A stretch of 44,038 bases of DNA from positions 1-44,038 of the forward strand of contig CAMOIU010000018.1 in NCBI GenBank assembly GCA_946616295.1, in the 5' to 3' direction. Position 1 is the stretch's first letter, and the number at the start of each line of letters is the position of its first letter. The notes below the pieces were generated by a model. It ran no database searches and was not told the origin of the DNA. It was given only the letters and a program-made list of their open reading frames with translations. This stretch comes from CAG-791 sp002392385 (GTDB lineage: Bacteria > Bacillota > Clostridia > Lachnospirales > Lachnospiraceae). Shown here in pieces: positions 1 through 6,860 of this stretch. The translations under genes were made by a program, and so were the position numbers.

Positions 1-502
1 TGTTGCAGAACGTGCCGACGGCGGAGTTGTAGTTGGGGCGCACCCATTTGCCCACCAGATTCGGGAAACGTTAGACATAGACCGTGGCGCCAGTCTCCTC
101 CGCGTAGCGGAAGAAGAGGTTCTCGCCGTCGCGCTTAGATAGGCCATATTCAGAGGTGCCAAAACGGCCCGCCAATGTTGCCTGCAAGGAACTGGAGAGC
201 ATCACCGGGCAGCGATTGCCGTGCTTCTTCAGCGTATCCAACAGCCTGGAGGCGAATCCGAAGTTGCCCGCTTTGAACTCGGCAGGATCCCTGGGACGGT
301 TCACGCCGGCTAGATTGAAGACAAAATCAGCAGAAGCACACCACGCGTCCAGCTGCTCAGGTGTGTTGTTCATGTCGTATTCGTAGATTTCACCGATGGA
401 AAGAGTCGGCCTCGTGCGGTTCTTGCCATCCCGGATGTTCTTGAGATTCTCCACCAGATTCCGGCCCAGAAAGCCGGCCGCGCCTGTTACCAACATATTC
501 AT
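1..502 (-). pseudogene. capF: CapF/WbjC-type NAD-dependent sugar reductase, interrupted by an in-frame stop
   Basis: The product would be an SDR-type reductase/epimerase of nucleotide-sugar synthesis for surface polysaccharide (CapF family, UDP-2-acetamido-2,6-dideoxyhexose reductase in characterised members). The protein begins MNMLVTGAAGFLGRN, the Rossmann TGxxGFLG motif, and carries SSSLQA and the YGLSK catalytic Tyr/Lys pair near residues 119-123. After 143 residues, at ...GATVYV, the frame hits TAA at about 71-73. Reading on in the same frame gives RFPNLVGKWVRPNYNS, the expected continuation of the family, up to the window edge. A single TAC-to-TAA change would explain the break. The gene is therefore a recent pseudogene, a readthrough gene or a sequencing error, and it also runs out of the window. 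Family assignment is good; exact substrate is not determinable. Confidence 0.7.
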
Positions 503-536
503 GTCACGTACTCCCCGGCCTTGAAGCGCTACACAA

Positions 537-552
537 GCGCCGCATGCGGCGC
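537..552. terminator. GC-rich palindrome followed by T5 on the plus strand
   Basis: A perfect palindrome GCGCCGCATGCGGCGC is followed by CTTTTTC on the plus strand. It lies between the end of the PAP2 gene and the start of the capF-like gene, both on the minus strand. On the minus strand it is preceded, not followed, by the T/A tract, so it may stop antisense transcription or act as a 5' hairpin of the capF transcript. Function is inferred only. Confidence 0.4.
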
Positions 553-599
553 CTTTTTCTATGGCATCAGTTTTCCAACGTCCTTTTTCCCCTTCGACC

Positions 600-1160
600 T
601 CACTTCTCCTCCGTCCTCAACGCTCTCCGGCTTCTCACCCACTCAGACACCCTGACCACCACTATCCCGGTCAGGACCCCCAGCACAGCCCCGCCCAGCA
701 CATCGGACGGGAAGTGCACATACAGATACAGCCGCGAGAAGCCGATCAACGCTGCCACCACATACGCCACCGCTCCCCACCTGCGGTCGTAATGCATCAG
801 TATCGTCGCAGCCACAAAACCCGTCATCGTATGCCCCGACGGGAACGAATAATCTTTTGGCGCCGCTACGATCAGCTCGACCTCCGGCCGGATCCAGCAC
901 GGCCGCGGCCGCACAATGACATTCTTCAGGATCGTGTTTCCAAGGATCAGGTACGTGATGAGCCCGTAAGCCAGCATCAGCCCCCGCTGCCTGTACTTCT
1001 TACTGCAAAAAAGTACGATCGCGATCACGATCCACAGGACCGCCGCAAAACCCAGAAAAGTGATCAAAGGCATGATCGTGTCCAGCAGACCGCAACGCAT
1101 GTTGCTCCGGATCCAGTCCAGTATCCAAAAATCAACTTCCTGAAGCTGTGAATACCACAT
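600..1160 (-). CDS. PAP2-family membrane phosphatase
   Basis: An integral membrane phosphatase of the type 2 phosphatidic acid phosphatase family, acting on lipid phosphates or undecaprenyl pyrophosphate at the membrane. The 186-residue protein shows all three family motifs: KNVIVRPRP (K-x6-RP), FPSGHT (PSGH) and SRLYLYVHFPSD (SR-x5-H-x3-D). Hydrophobic segments fall around residues 25-52, 60-82, 110-125 and 130-175. The start ATG at 1160 lies 3 bp after the stop of the glutaredoxin-like gene, so the two are probably cotranscribed. Its ribosome site (TGAGGA) is very close to the ATG. The position beside polysaccharide genes would fit a role in recycling the undecaprenyl carrier, but that is inference. 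Confidence 0.88.
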   Translation of the reverse strand: MWYSQLQEVDFWILDWIRSNMRCGLLDTIMPLITFLGFAAVLWIVIAIVLFCSKKYRQRGLMLAYGLITYLILGNTILKNVIVRPRPCWIRPEVELIVAAPKDYSFPSGHTMTGFVAATILMHYDRRWGAVAYVVAALIGFSRLYLYVHFPSDVLGGAVLGVLTGIVVVRVSEWVRSRRALRTEEK

Positions 1161-1163
1161 TCC

Positions 1164-1475
1164 TCAGCACCCTTTTCTCCCGCTCCGGTGGTCCGCGATC
1201 GAGCAAGCCTCCGGCGAGCCGTACTCGATCAGGCCTGCGTCGGCCGGATCGGTGGAGACCCTGCCGTCTTCAAACACAAAAGCCGGGATCCCGACGTCAC
1301 CGATCTCCTTGAGATGATCGAAGACCGGGTTCGTGTCGCGCAGGCGCATGAAGGCGCTCATGTTGCGGATGTTTTCGCCGATGTTGATGAACTTGAATTC
1401 CTTTTCACGGCCCACGACCTGCTCGTGGACATATTCACAGTAAGGGCATGTGGGCATTCCGTAGATCTTGATCAT
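1164..1475 (-). CDS. Glutaredoxin-like thiol-disulfide protein
   Basis: A 103-residue thioredoxin-fold protein. It opens MIKIYGMPTCPYCEYV, with the CPYC redox motif at residues 10-13, and carries the conserved cis-proline segment GIPAFVFEDG further on. It most resembles the glutaredoxin-like proteins of Clostridia that reduce disulfides or mixed disulfides in the cytoplasm. The start at 1475 is chosen because AAAGGAG lies 7 bases upstream; a longer reading of the same frame overlaps the ugd remnant and has no family similarity. It is followed 3 bp later by the PAP2 gene. Confidence 0.85.
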   Translation of the reverse strand: MIKIYGMPTCPYCEYVHEQVVGREKEFKFINIGENIRNMSAFMRLRDTNPVFDHLKEIGDVGIPAFVFEDGRVSTDPADAGLIEYGSPEACSIADHRSGRKGC

Positions 1476-1519
1476 CAGATAACTCCTTTCATATATGCTT
1501 AAGAAAACATCAAACAGTA

Positions 1520-2221
1520 TCAATCCCTCCTGAACAGATCCCTCGTATACACCTTCTCCTCCACGTCGTCCAGGATGGTGTCGTACCGGTTCGCGATGAT
1601 CGCGTCGCAGGACTTCTTGAAGCACTCCACGTTGTTCACGACCAGGGAGCCAAAGAAGGTCACCCCGTCCTTGAGGGTCGGCTCGTAGATGATGACGGTG
1701 GCGCCTTTGGCCTTGATGCGCTTCATGACGCCCTGGATGGAGCTCTGGCGGAAGTTGTCCGAGTTGGCCTTCATCGTCAGGCGGTAGACGCCGACGGTGA
1801 TGGGGCGCTCTTTTTCCTCGTTCCACATCGAGTTCGCGGTGTAGTAGCCGGCACGCTCGAGCACGCGGTCAGCGATAAAATCCTTGCGCGTCCGATTGCT
1901 CTGCACGATAGCCTCGATCAGGTTCTCCGGCACGTCCTAGTAGTTGGCGAGGAGCTGCTTGGTGTCCTTGGGCAGGCAGTAGCCGCCGTAGCCAAAAGAA
2001 GGATTGTTGTAGTGCGACCCGATCCTCGGATCCAGGCACACACCGTCGATGATGTTCTGAGTGCTCAGCCCCTTCAACTCTGCATACGTGTCCAGCTCGT
2101 TGAAATAGGATACCCGCAGCGCCAGGTAAGTGTTAGCGAACAGCTTGACGGCCTCGGCCTCCGTGAAGTCCATGAAAAGCGTGTCGATGTCGGGTTTTTT
2201 CGCCGCCTCCTGCAGCAGCCG
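1520..2221 (-). pseudogene. ugd: UDP-glucose 6-dehydrogenase remnant (C-terminal half, with in-frame TAG)
   Basis: Two in-frame stretches match the C-terminal half of UDP-glucose/GDP-mannose dehydrogenases. The upstream stretch, from about 2221, contains IDTLFMDFTEAEAVKLFANT and then NNPSFGYGGYCLPKDTK, which holds the catalytic Cys of GGYCLPKD. It stops at a TAG directly after LLANY. The frame then continues without shift as DVPENLIEAIVQSNRTRKDF through the UDP-binding C-terminal domain to 1520. The N-terminal NAD-binding domain of about 200 residues is missing and is replaced by a phosphatase fragment. The gene cannot make a working enzyme. With the broken capF it suggests loss of a surface polysaccharide pathway. 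Confidence 0.85.
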
Positions 2222-2409
2222 GGAAAAAAGGTTGTCCTCCCAGGTCCGTACATGGGATTGGTCAGGAGGATATAGCGGCTCCCGAAGGATGCCCGGTTCT
2301 GGTCCGCGGCCTCCCGGTTTCCGTCCGCCTGCCCGCCTATGGGCATGTCGTTCAGGCTGTCCCCCAGATAGCAGGCCACGTCATAATCACGCTCTATATA
2401 GTCTGGCGG
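2222..2409 (-). pseudogene. Class C acid phosphatase / 5'-nucleotidase e(P4)-like fragment
   Basis: Directly after the stop of rloB the minus strand reads DYDVACYLGDSLNDM, then NRASFGSRYILLTNPMYG. These match the GDNLxDF and FVLPNPMYGxWE motifs of HAD-superfamily class C acid phosphatases (lipoprotein e(P4) type). A one-base shift after NPMYG is needed to reach WEDNLF, the expected next residues. There the match runs straight into the ugd remnant. Only about 60 residues of the C-terminal catalytic part remain; no N-terminal part was found in the window. It is a gene relic at a recombination junction. Confidence 0.55.
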
Positions 2410-3063
2410 TTACAGGCCACACTCCATCAATATCATCTGCACAGCTTCGTGAACTGAGAGTGCAGGGTTCTCCGGATAATAAGCGTACCCTTTGAAACGG
2501 ATCAGTTTTTTCTGGTCTTTTTTATTATGAGCAGTAATCACGTCCGCCCGGCGAATTGCCGCTCTCACGTCGTCTATAGTCAGCTTCTTTAAGCAGCGCT
2601 GAAAGGCATCTTCCTGTTTGTAATGATTCAGATCCTCAAACTTCTCCCCAAATGCCTGGCATATAGGGCCCAGATACTGCTTTCTATGGCTGAGCGGACC
2701 ATTGCAATCGCGTTTATGAAGCACCATCCACAGTTCAAATGCATAATTGCTGTACCCCAGTTCGTAGGTGATCTTTTTCTGTTTTTTCGCCTCCTTCATC
2801 TCTGACAAGATATTCTGAAATTTCTCGACATGAACTGGCTCATTACTCTCGACATCACAGATGTGAATCACCTTCGGCGTGGTTTTAGCATTCAGTCCCT
2901 TAAAGAATTTCTTCGGACTTTGTTGCTTCTTTGCGTCTATGCTCACATTAAATTTCCGCTCTGGACTGGCATTAATCTGATTCTGCAGCCAGTTAAAATA
3001 CCACATCTCCGTTTCGCCTTCGACAGTGAATGTGAACTTTTTCGTTTCCAGTTTTTCACTCAT
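2410..3063 (-). CDS. rloB: RloB-like protein (AbiL-type defence, Toprim-like)
   Basis: A 217-residue protein of the RloB family, the second component of RloA/RloB or AbiL-type abortive-infection systems. Near the N-terminus it has TVEGETEMWYF, an acidic E-x-x-x-E segment like the Toprim-type metal site of related nucleases, and later HICDVES with further acidic residues. ATG 3063 is chosen because GAGGTG lies 7 bases upstream; a GTG two codons earlier is less well placed. Its start overlaps the end of the ATPase gene by 8 bp, which points to translational coupling. Base composition is clearly AT-richer than in flanking genes. The nuclease role is inferred from the family. Confidence 0.8.
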   Translation of the reverse strand: MSEKLETKKFTFTVEGETEMWYFNWLQNQINASPERKFNVSIDAKKQQSPKKFFKGLNAKTTPKVIHICDVESNEPVHVEKFQNILSEMKEAKKQKKITYELGYSNYAFELWMVLHKRDCNGPLSHRKQYLGPICQAFGEKFEDLNHYKQEDAFQRCLKKLTIDDVRAAIRRADVITAHNKKDQKKLIRFKGYAYYPENPALSVHEAVQMILMECGL

Positions 3064-4369
3064 TCCCACTCACCTCGTTCCCGGAGATGATCTTTTCAAG
3101 AATCGGTGAAAAGTCAATATCCTTAATGGCTCCGTACCGGCTAACGAAGTAGTTATTCATGTAGTCCTCACCTTTTCGTATGCCGTCAGCAGTTTTGAAA
3201 TCAGAAAGGGCATAATGTTCGCTATTCCCAGTCTCATCATCGCGTTCCACAAACTTGATCTCATCTCTGCGCAGAAGCGATGCATCCAAAAAGATCGGAT
3301 TGTGAGTATTAAAGATCAGTTGTGAATTGTTCTTATTGATATCATCATTGTGGAAGATATTGATGATGTTCATCAATGCCATGGGATGAATCGATGCATC
3401 AAATTCGTCCATCACAAGTGTGCCGCCATTCAGTAAAGCAAGAATCACCAATGGGAATTCATTGATAAACCGGATTGTCCCGTAAGACTCAAAAATATAT
3501 GCAGGAAGTATCTTGTTGCCAAAGATTGAATATAATTCAACGTCCTCGCCTTCTTTGTCTGATACAGGTTTGTATCCCAGTGCATTGCCGGTAATGCCAA
3601 AGGCTCGCGCAGCATCCGTCAAAGTCTTCTCAACATAGACTGTGTTCGCCTTTGGATCTGTAAACTTTCTGACTACTCTGAGGTCTTCAGAATGATAAAT
3701 GACAATAAACTTATAGCTGAACCAATCCATGATCATCGTTACCAGTTTCTGTGCATAGATCGACTTAAAGCCGTTATTCAGAAACAGTTCTGTATCCACC
3801 AGACTGCTCTCAGCTATTTCAAGCATTTTAGGCGTCTTACGCTTGATACTTGAATTGACGTAGTCTTTTATCGCAGTCGGAAGGTCTACACTCAGCGTAT
3901 CATTTCTTAGAAAAATCAGCTTTTCATTGACAAGCAGCCTTTCTTCAAGGATCTTCCTTGGGTAGTCCTTCTCCATAAACGTACCAAGATCTGCCTTGAG
4001 CGAGTACTCTATCATCAAACCATTATCAACAAAGCGAATGGAAAACTCCGTGGGCGATTTACCACCTTTACAATTGGGAATCAGTTCTAAAGCTCCTGCT
4101 GCATAATTCAAAGAGACTGTATCTGCATTTCGAATACTGCCCCTCATCACAATAGCTTTAAAAGTGTCCATTGCCCCTATGACATTAGTTTTACCGGAGG
4201 CATTCGGTCCATAGATGACAGCCGTTGATAAGCCTTTATATGTTTTGCTTCCGGCACGCATAGCCATAATACTATAGTCGAGTCCCTTCTGCTTTGGGGC
4301 AGGAGTCATTGAGAAACGCATTTCATTTGCAAAGGATTTATAATTCTTTGTTTTAAACTCCAAAAGCAT
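3056..4369 (-). CDS. rloA: RloA-like AAA/ABC ATPase (AbiL-type defence)
   Basis: A 437-residue ATPase of the AAA15/RloA family. It begins MLLEFKTKNYKSF, typical of SMC/RecF-like ATPases; Walker A is YGPNASGKTN near residue 55, and the Walker B region is LVMDEFDASIHP, followed by a NTHNP H-loop. In characterised relatives the ATPase senses phage and controls a paired effector. ATG 4369 has GGAGG 8 bases upstream, whereas starts nearer 4408 would lie at the transcription start of the promoter at 4414-4442. It overlaps rloB by 8 bp. The low GC content marks it as acquired. It is probably an abortive-infection system; the trigger is unknown. Confidence 0.88.
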   Translation of the reverse strand: MLLEFKTKNYKSFANEMRFSMTPAPKQKGLDYSIMAMRAGSKTYKGLSTAVIYGPNASGKTNVIGAMDTFKAIVMRGSIRNADTVSLNYAAGALELIPNCKGGKSPTEFSIRFVDNGLMIEYSLKADLGTFMEKDYPRKILEERLLVNEKLIFLRNDTLSVDLPTAIKDYVNSSIKRKTPKMLEIAESSLVDTELFLNNGFKSIYAQKLVTMIMDWFSYKFIVIYHSEDLRVVRKFTDPKANTVYVEKTLTDAARAFGITGNALGYKPVSDKEGEDVELYSIFGNKILPAYIFESYGTIRFINEFPLVILALLNGGTLVMDEFDASIHPMALMNIINIFHNDDINKNNSQLIFNTHNPIFLDASLLRRDEIKFVERDDETGNSEHYALSDFKTADGIRKGEDYMNNYFVSRYGAIKDIDFSPILEKIISGNEVSGNE

Positions 4370-4413
4370 GATATCGACCTCCATTTTGCGAGAATCTCGA
4401 TTCATCACCTTCT

Positions 4414-4442
4414 ATTTTACTCATGCAGGCCTGTTTTGTCGA
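4414..4442 (-). promoter_or_regulatory. Sigma70-type promoter of rloAB
   Basis: On the minus strand a -35 box TCGACA and a -10 box TAAAAT are separated by exactly 17 bp, with the -10 about 45 bp upstream of the rloA start. This suggests the defence pair is transcribed alone rather than from a host operon. Confidence 0.5.
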
Positions 4443-4654
4443 CGTGTTTCGGCTCTATTTTGCAAGTTTCTCGTAAAACAGTAAAACAGTTCGAAATCAA
4501 TACTATTTTTCGCGTCCTAAAAGAGGCTCAAAGGCTAAAGTGTACAGCCATTTCTGGCCAGATACTCCCTTCTGTTACCCTGTACTTCCTGTTGTATTCT
4601 CACTCAACCCGCTTTCCTACAGCGACTGATGAATCCGGCCGCTCTTTTTGGCGG

Positions 4655-4888
4655 TCATATACACCTATGTTCTTCCGGAAGTTCTTCGTTTTCGTTCAGA
4701 TAATCATCTATTATCGTGACATCAGACCACAGCTTGTTCGCCACTTCCTTCACATCTGCCGGATTCAATCTTCTGGCTGTCGCTATGTTCTTCAGTTTAC
4801 TGTTGATCCGATATTTCCTGTTCACAAAATCCAACAGCGGCAGCCACAGTTTATAAAACAGTTGTCCATCTCCCTGTGATAAGGTCAT
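4655..4888 (-). pseudogene. Truncated conserved hypothetical protein
   Basis: A 77-residue reading frame begins MTLSQGDGQLFYKLWLPLLD and ends abruptly at EEHRCI*. It keeps a strong ribosome site (GGAGG, 8 bases before ATG 4888). From recollection, the sequence resembles the N-terminal part of a longer hypothetical protein common in Clostridia, normally roughly twice this length. Downstream, another frame reads KKSGRIHQSL before a further stop, consistent with frameshift decay of the rest. I know of no function for the family. AT-rich, part of the same island as rloAB. Confidence 0.55.
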
Positions 4889-5146
4889 TGATTATTCCTC
4901 CGGTTTCAGATAATCCAGAATTATGAAGGAAACCGCAAGGCACTGAATATTTACCATTTACGAAATGTGCCTGTACAGGTCCAGACTAAAAAATCTTCAA
5001 AGGTCACGTCTTAATACTGCCGTAACCTCCGAGCCTGATCCTATAATAATTGTTACGCTTTCCCCTGATTCGTTTTACATCCACTTTCTAAGGTATACTG
5101 AATCTCATACTTGAAATCTGCACTCTTGTACATTCGAATCCCCTAC

Positions 5147-5386
5147 TTATATAATATAACGTTTCGTGGAAGTGGTGGTCAGATCATCATCTGTCATCCC
5201 TCCGATTTCTGCAAGAATTTCTGCAGTCTCCTCGTCAGAGGTATCTTGTACATTTGCAGTCAGGCGGTAGTAGGGATCGCTTTTCAGTTCTGCAAGGTAC
5301 TCTCTGACAGCGTTTTTAACCAAATCCGTAACAGACATATTGAATACGCCAGCAAATTTCTTTCGTTGTATATCAGTAAATACCAT
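5147..5386 (-). CDS. Small ribbon-helix-helix/antitoxin-like protein
   Basis: A 79-residue protein starting MVFTDIQRKKFAGVFNMSVT. The segment MSVTDLVKNAVREYLAEL resembles the DNA-binding ribbon-helix-helix part of antitoxins. The acidic tail (EETAEILAEIGGMTDDDL) ending in a short basic-hydrophobic strand resembles toxin-neutralising tails of RelB-type antitoxins. No toxin gene follows: the next 260 bp on the minus strand lead to the truncated hypothetical gene. ATG 5386 is preferred over a TTG at 5464 because the longer frame reads through a hairpin, but no good ribosome site is visible for either. It is an orphan or remnant antitoxin-like gene. Confidence 0.5.
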   Translation of the reverse strand: MVFTDIQRKKFAGVFNMSVTDLVKNAVREYLAELKSDPYYRLTANVQDTSDEETAEILAEIGGMTDDDLTTTSTKRYII

Positions 5387-5414
5387 AAAGACGGTGTTGA
5401 TAAGTATTAAATAA

Positions 5415-5450
5415 AGCCAATACGGATCCAGAACCCGTACCGTATTGGCT
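5415..5450. terminator. Perfect 11-bp stem-loop upstream of the RHH gene
   Basis: AGCCAATACGG (5415-5425) and CCGTATTGGCT (5440-5450) form a perfect inverted repeat around a 14-nt loop. AATAA/TTATT extends the stem past a one-base bulge. No clear T-tract follows. It could be a weak bidirectional terminator between the metallophosphoesterase and the island, or an operator for the RHH protein encoded next to it. Confidence 0.45.
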
Positions 5451-5554
5451 CTTATTGAATACAATGTACATGCTTAACCTGTGAAAACTTATCCTTTTGA
5501 CGGTACTATGCCCGCCGTTTCTCTCCTGTACCTCCCGCTATGCTTTGTGTCTGT

Positions 5555-6847
5555 TCACTTCTCTTCTGTCAGGATATCCAATGCCCTGCCGCCGAGCCTG
5601 GTCGTCTCCGCCATGGACCGGATCCAGGGTCCGTAATTATAGTCCTGCAGTACCTCCAGCATCCGCCGGTAGGCGGGATCGTTCCGAATCTCCGCCGCGT
5701 GCTCGCCCAGAACGCCCTCTCCATAATATAGGAAGAAACGGTCCAGCAGGTCCAGGATCCGTCTCTGCTCATAGGCGTTGACCTTCTCCTTGTCCAGGAT
5801 GTGTTCGAAGGTCTGCTTCTGGAACTGCCGGCTCTGCCGGTCCATTTCCGCCAGCTGGTCCGCCGCTTCAGGTGCGTACTTGTCCAATGCCAGGGGCATG
5901 GCCCGGAATGAGATCTGCCGGGGCGTCCCGGCTGCCCCCTTTCCGATCGCCAGCCGTCCCATCAGGTGCCTGCCGGAGAAAGGCATGGCGCTGATGACCT
6001 CGTAGAGGCCGTCCATCTCCAGAATGTACTGGAAATGAAGGTGTCCTGTGAAGGCCAGACGCACGCCGCCTCTGCGCAGAAGGTCCGGCAGCTCGGGATT
6101 CTGGATCAGGTAGCCGGCCGACTGGTCCGCGCCGCGGCCGTAGAGCACACTGTGGTGGGACAGCCAGATGATGGTCCGGCCCCTGTAGCGGTCCAGGATC
6201 TGCTCCAGCCACTCCATGGTCGCCGCCGAGAACTCTCCCTGTCCGCCGGGATGGACTGCGTTGTCATCCATGGCCAGCCAGACGACCTGGTCAGTCACCA
6301 CCGTATAGCTCAGTGACGCCGGATCCCTGTCTGTCGCCTCCACCAGGCCGTAATAGACCTCTTCGAAATCCGCGGCATCCATGCGGTTCATGTCGTGATT
6401 GCCGGTTGTCAGGATGATCCGGATCCCGGCCTCTCTGACCCTTTCCAGCTTGCCGGCCAGGTTCTCCGCGTCATATCGGTCACCGCTGTCGGTATTGTCC
6501 CCTGTTAGGACCAGTACATCCGGATGGATCTCGATCACTTCCTCCACGATGGCATCCGTGATCTCCTCCGCCAGGGCCATGCCCGGCACCACTGCGTTGT
6601 CCACTCCTCTGTACCCGGTGTAGTGAAGATCCGAGAGGATCAGGGCCCTGACCGTGTCCTCCGCCTGCCAGAGCTCCGCGAAGAGATCTTCCTCTCCCGT
6701 GGCCTCCTCCTTCTGCACGCTCTGGTCAGAGGACGTGTCCGCAGAGGTAGGCTGCGCCTGCCGGCCGCAGCCGGACAGGAGCAGGATCAAGGTCAGGAGT
6801 GTGGTAAGAAGTCTGGACATAGGCTTCCTCGCAGGTTGGCTCCGCAT
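5555..6847 (-). CDS. Lipoprotein metallophosphoesterase (calcineurin-like)
   Basis: A 430-residue secreted lipoprotein phosphoesterase. The N-terminus has basic residues, a hydrophobic stretch and the lipobox LLSGC, so Cys near residue 27 should be lipidated. The dinuclear metal motifs follow in order: SDLHYTG (D-x-H), LTGDNTDSGDR (GD), TTGNHDMNR (GNHD), WLSHHSV, and FTGHLHFQ (GHxH). The C-terminal 130 residues are helical and of unknown role. ATG 6847 has AAAGGAG 8 bases upstream and lies 13 bp after the stop of the kinase gene, so the two are probably one operon. Substrate is unknown; location is the outer face of the membrane. Confidence 0.88.
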   Translation of the reverse strand: MRSQPARKPMSRLLTTLLTLILLLSGCGRQAQPTSADTSSDQSVQKEEATGEEDLFAELWQAEDTVRALILSDLHYTGYRGVDNAVVPGMALAEEITDAIVEEVIEIHPDVLVLTGDNTDSGDRYDAENLAGKLERVREAGIRIILTTGNHDMNRMDAADFEEVYYGLVEATDRDPASLSYTVVTDQVVWLAMDDNAVHPGGQGEFSAATMEWLEQILDRYRGRTIIWLSHHSVLYGRGADQSAGYLIQNPELPDLLRRGGVRLAFTGHLHFQYILEMDGLYEVISAMPFSGRHLMGRLAIGKGAAGTPRQISFRAMPLALDKYAPEAADQLAEMDRQSRQFQKQTFEHILDKEKVNAYEQRRILDLLDRFFLYYGEGVLGEHAAEIRNDPAYRRMLEVLQDYNYGPWIRSMAETTRLGGRALDILTEEK

Positions 6848-6860
6848 GTTCGTCACTCCT

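Noticed and set aside
561..1151. Plus-strand open frame opposite the PAP2 gene
   Set aside because: His/Arg/Pro-rich shadow; the minus-strand frame has all three PAP2 motifs.
5387..5464. Extended N-terminus for the RHH gene from TTG 5464
   Set aside because: The added residues come from the perfect inverted repeat and form an unlikely hydrophobic stretch; ATG 5386 fits the family better.
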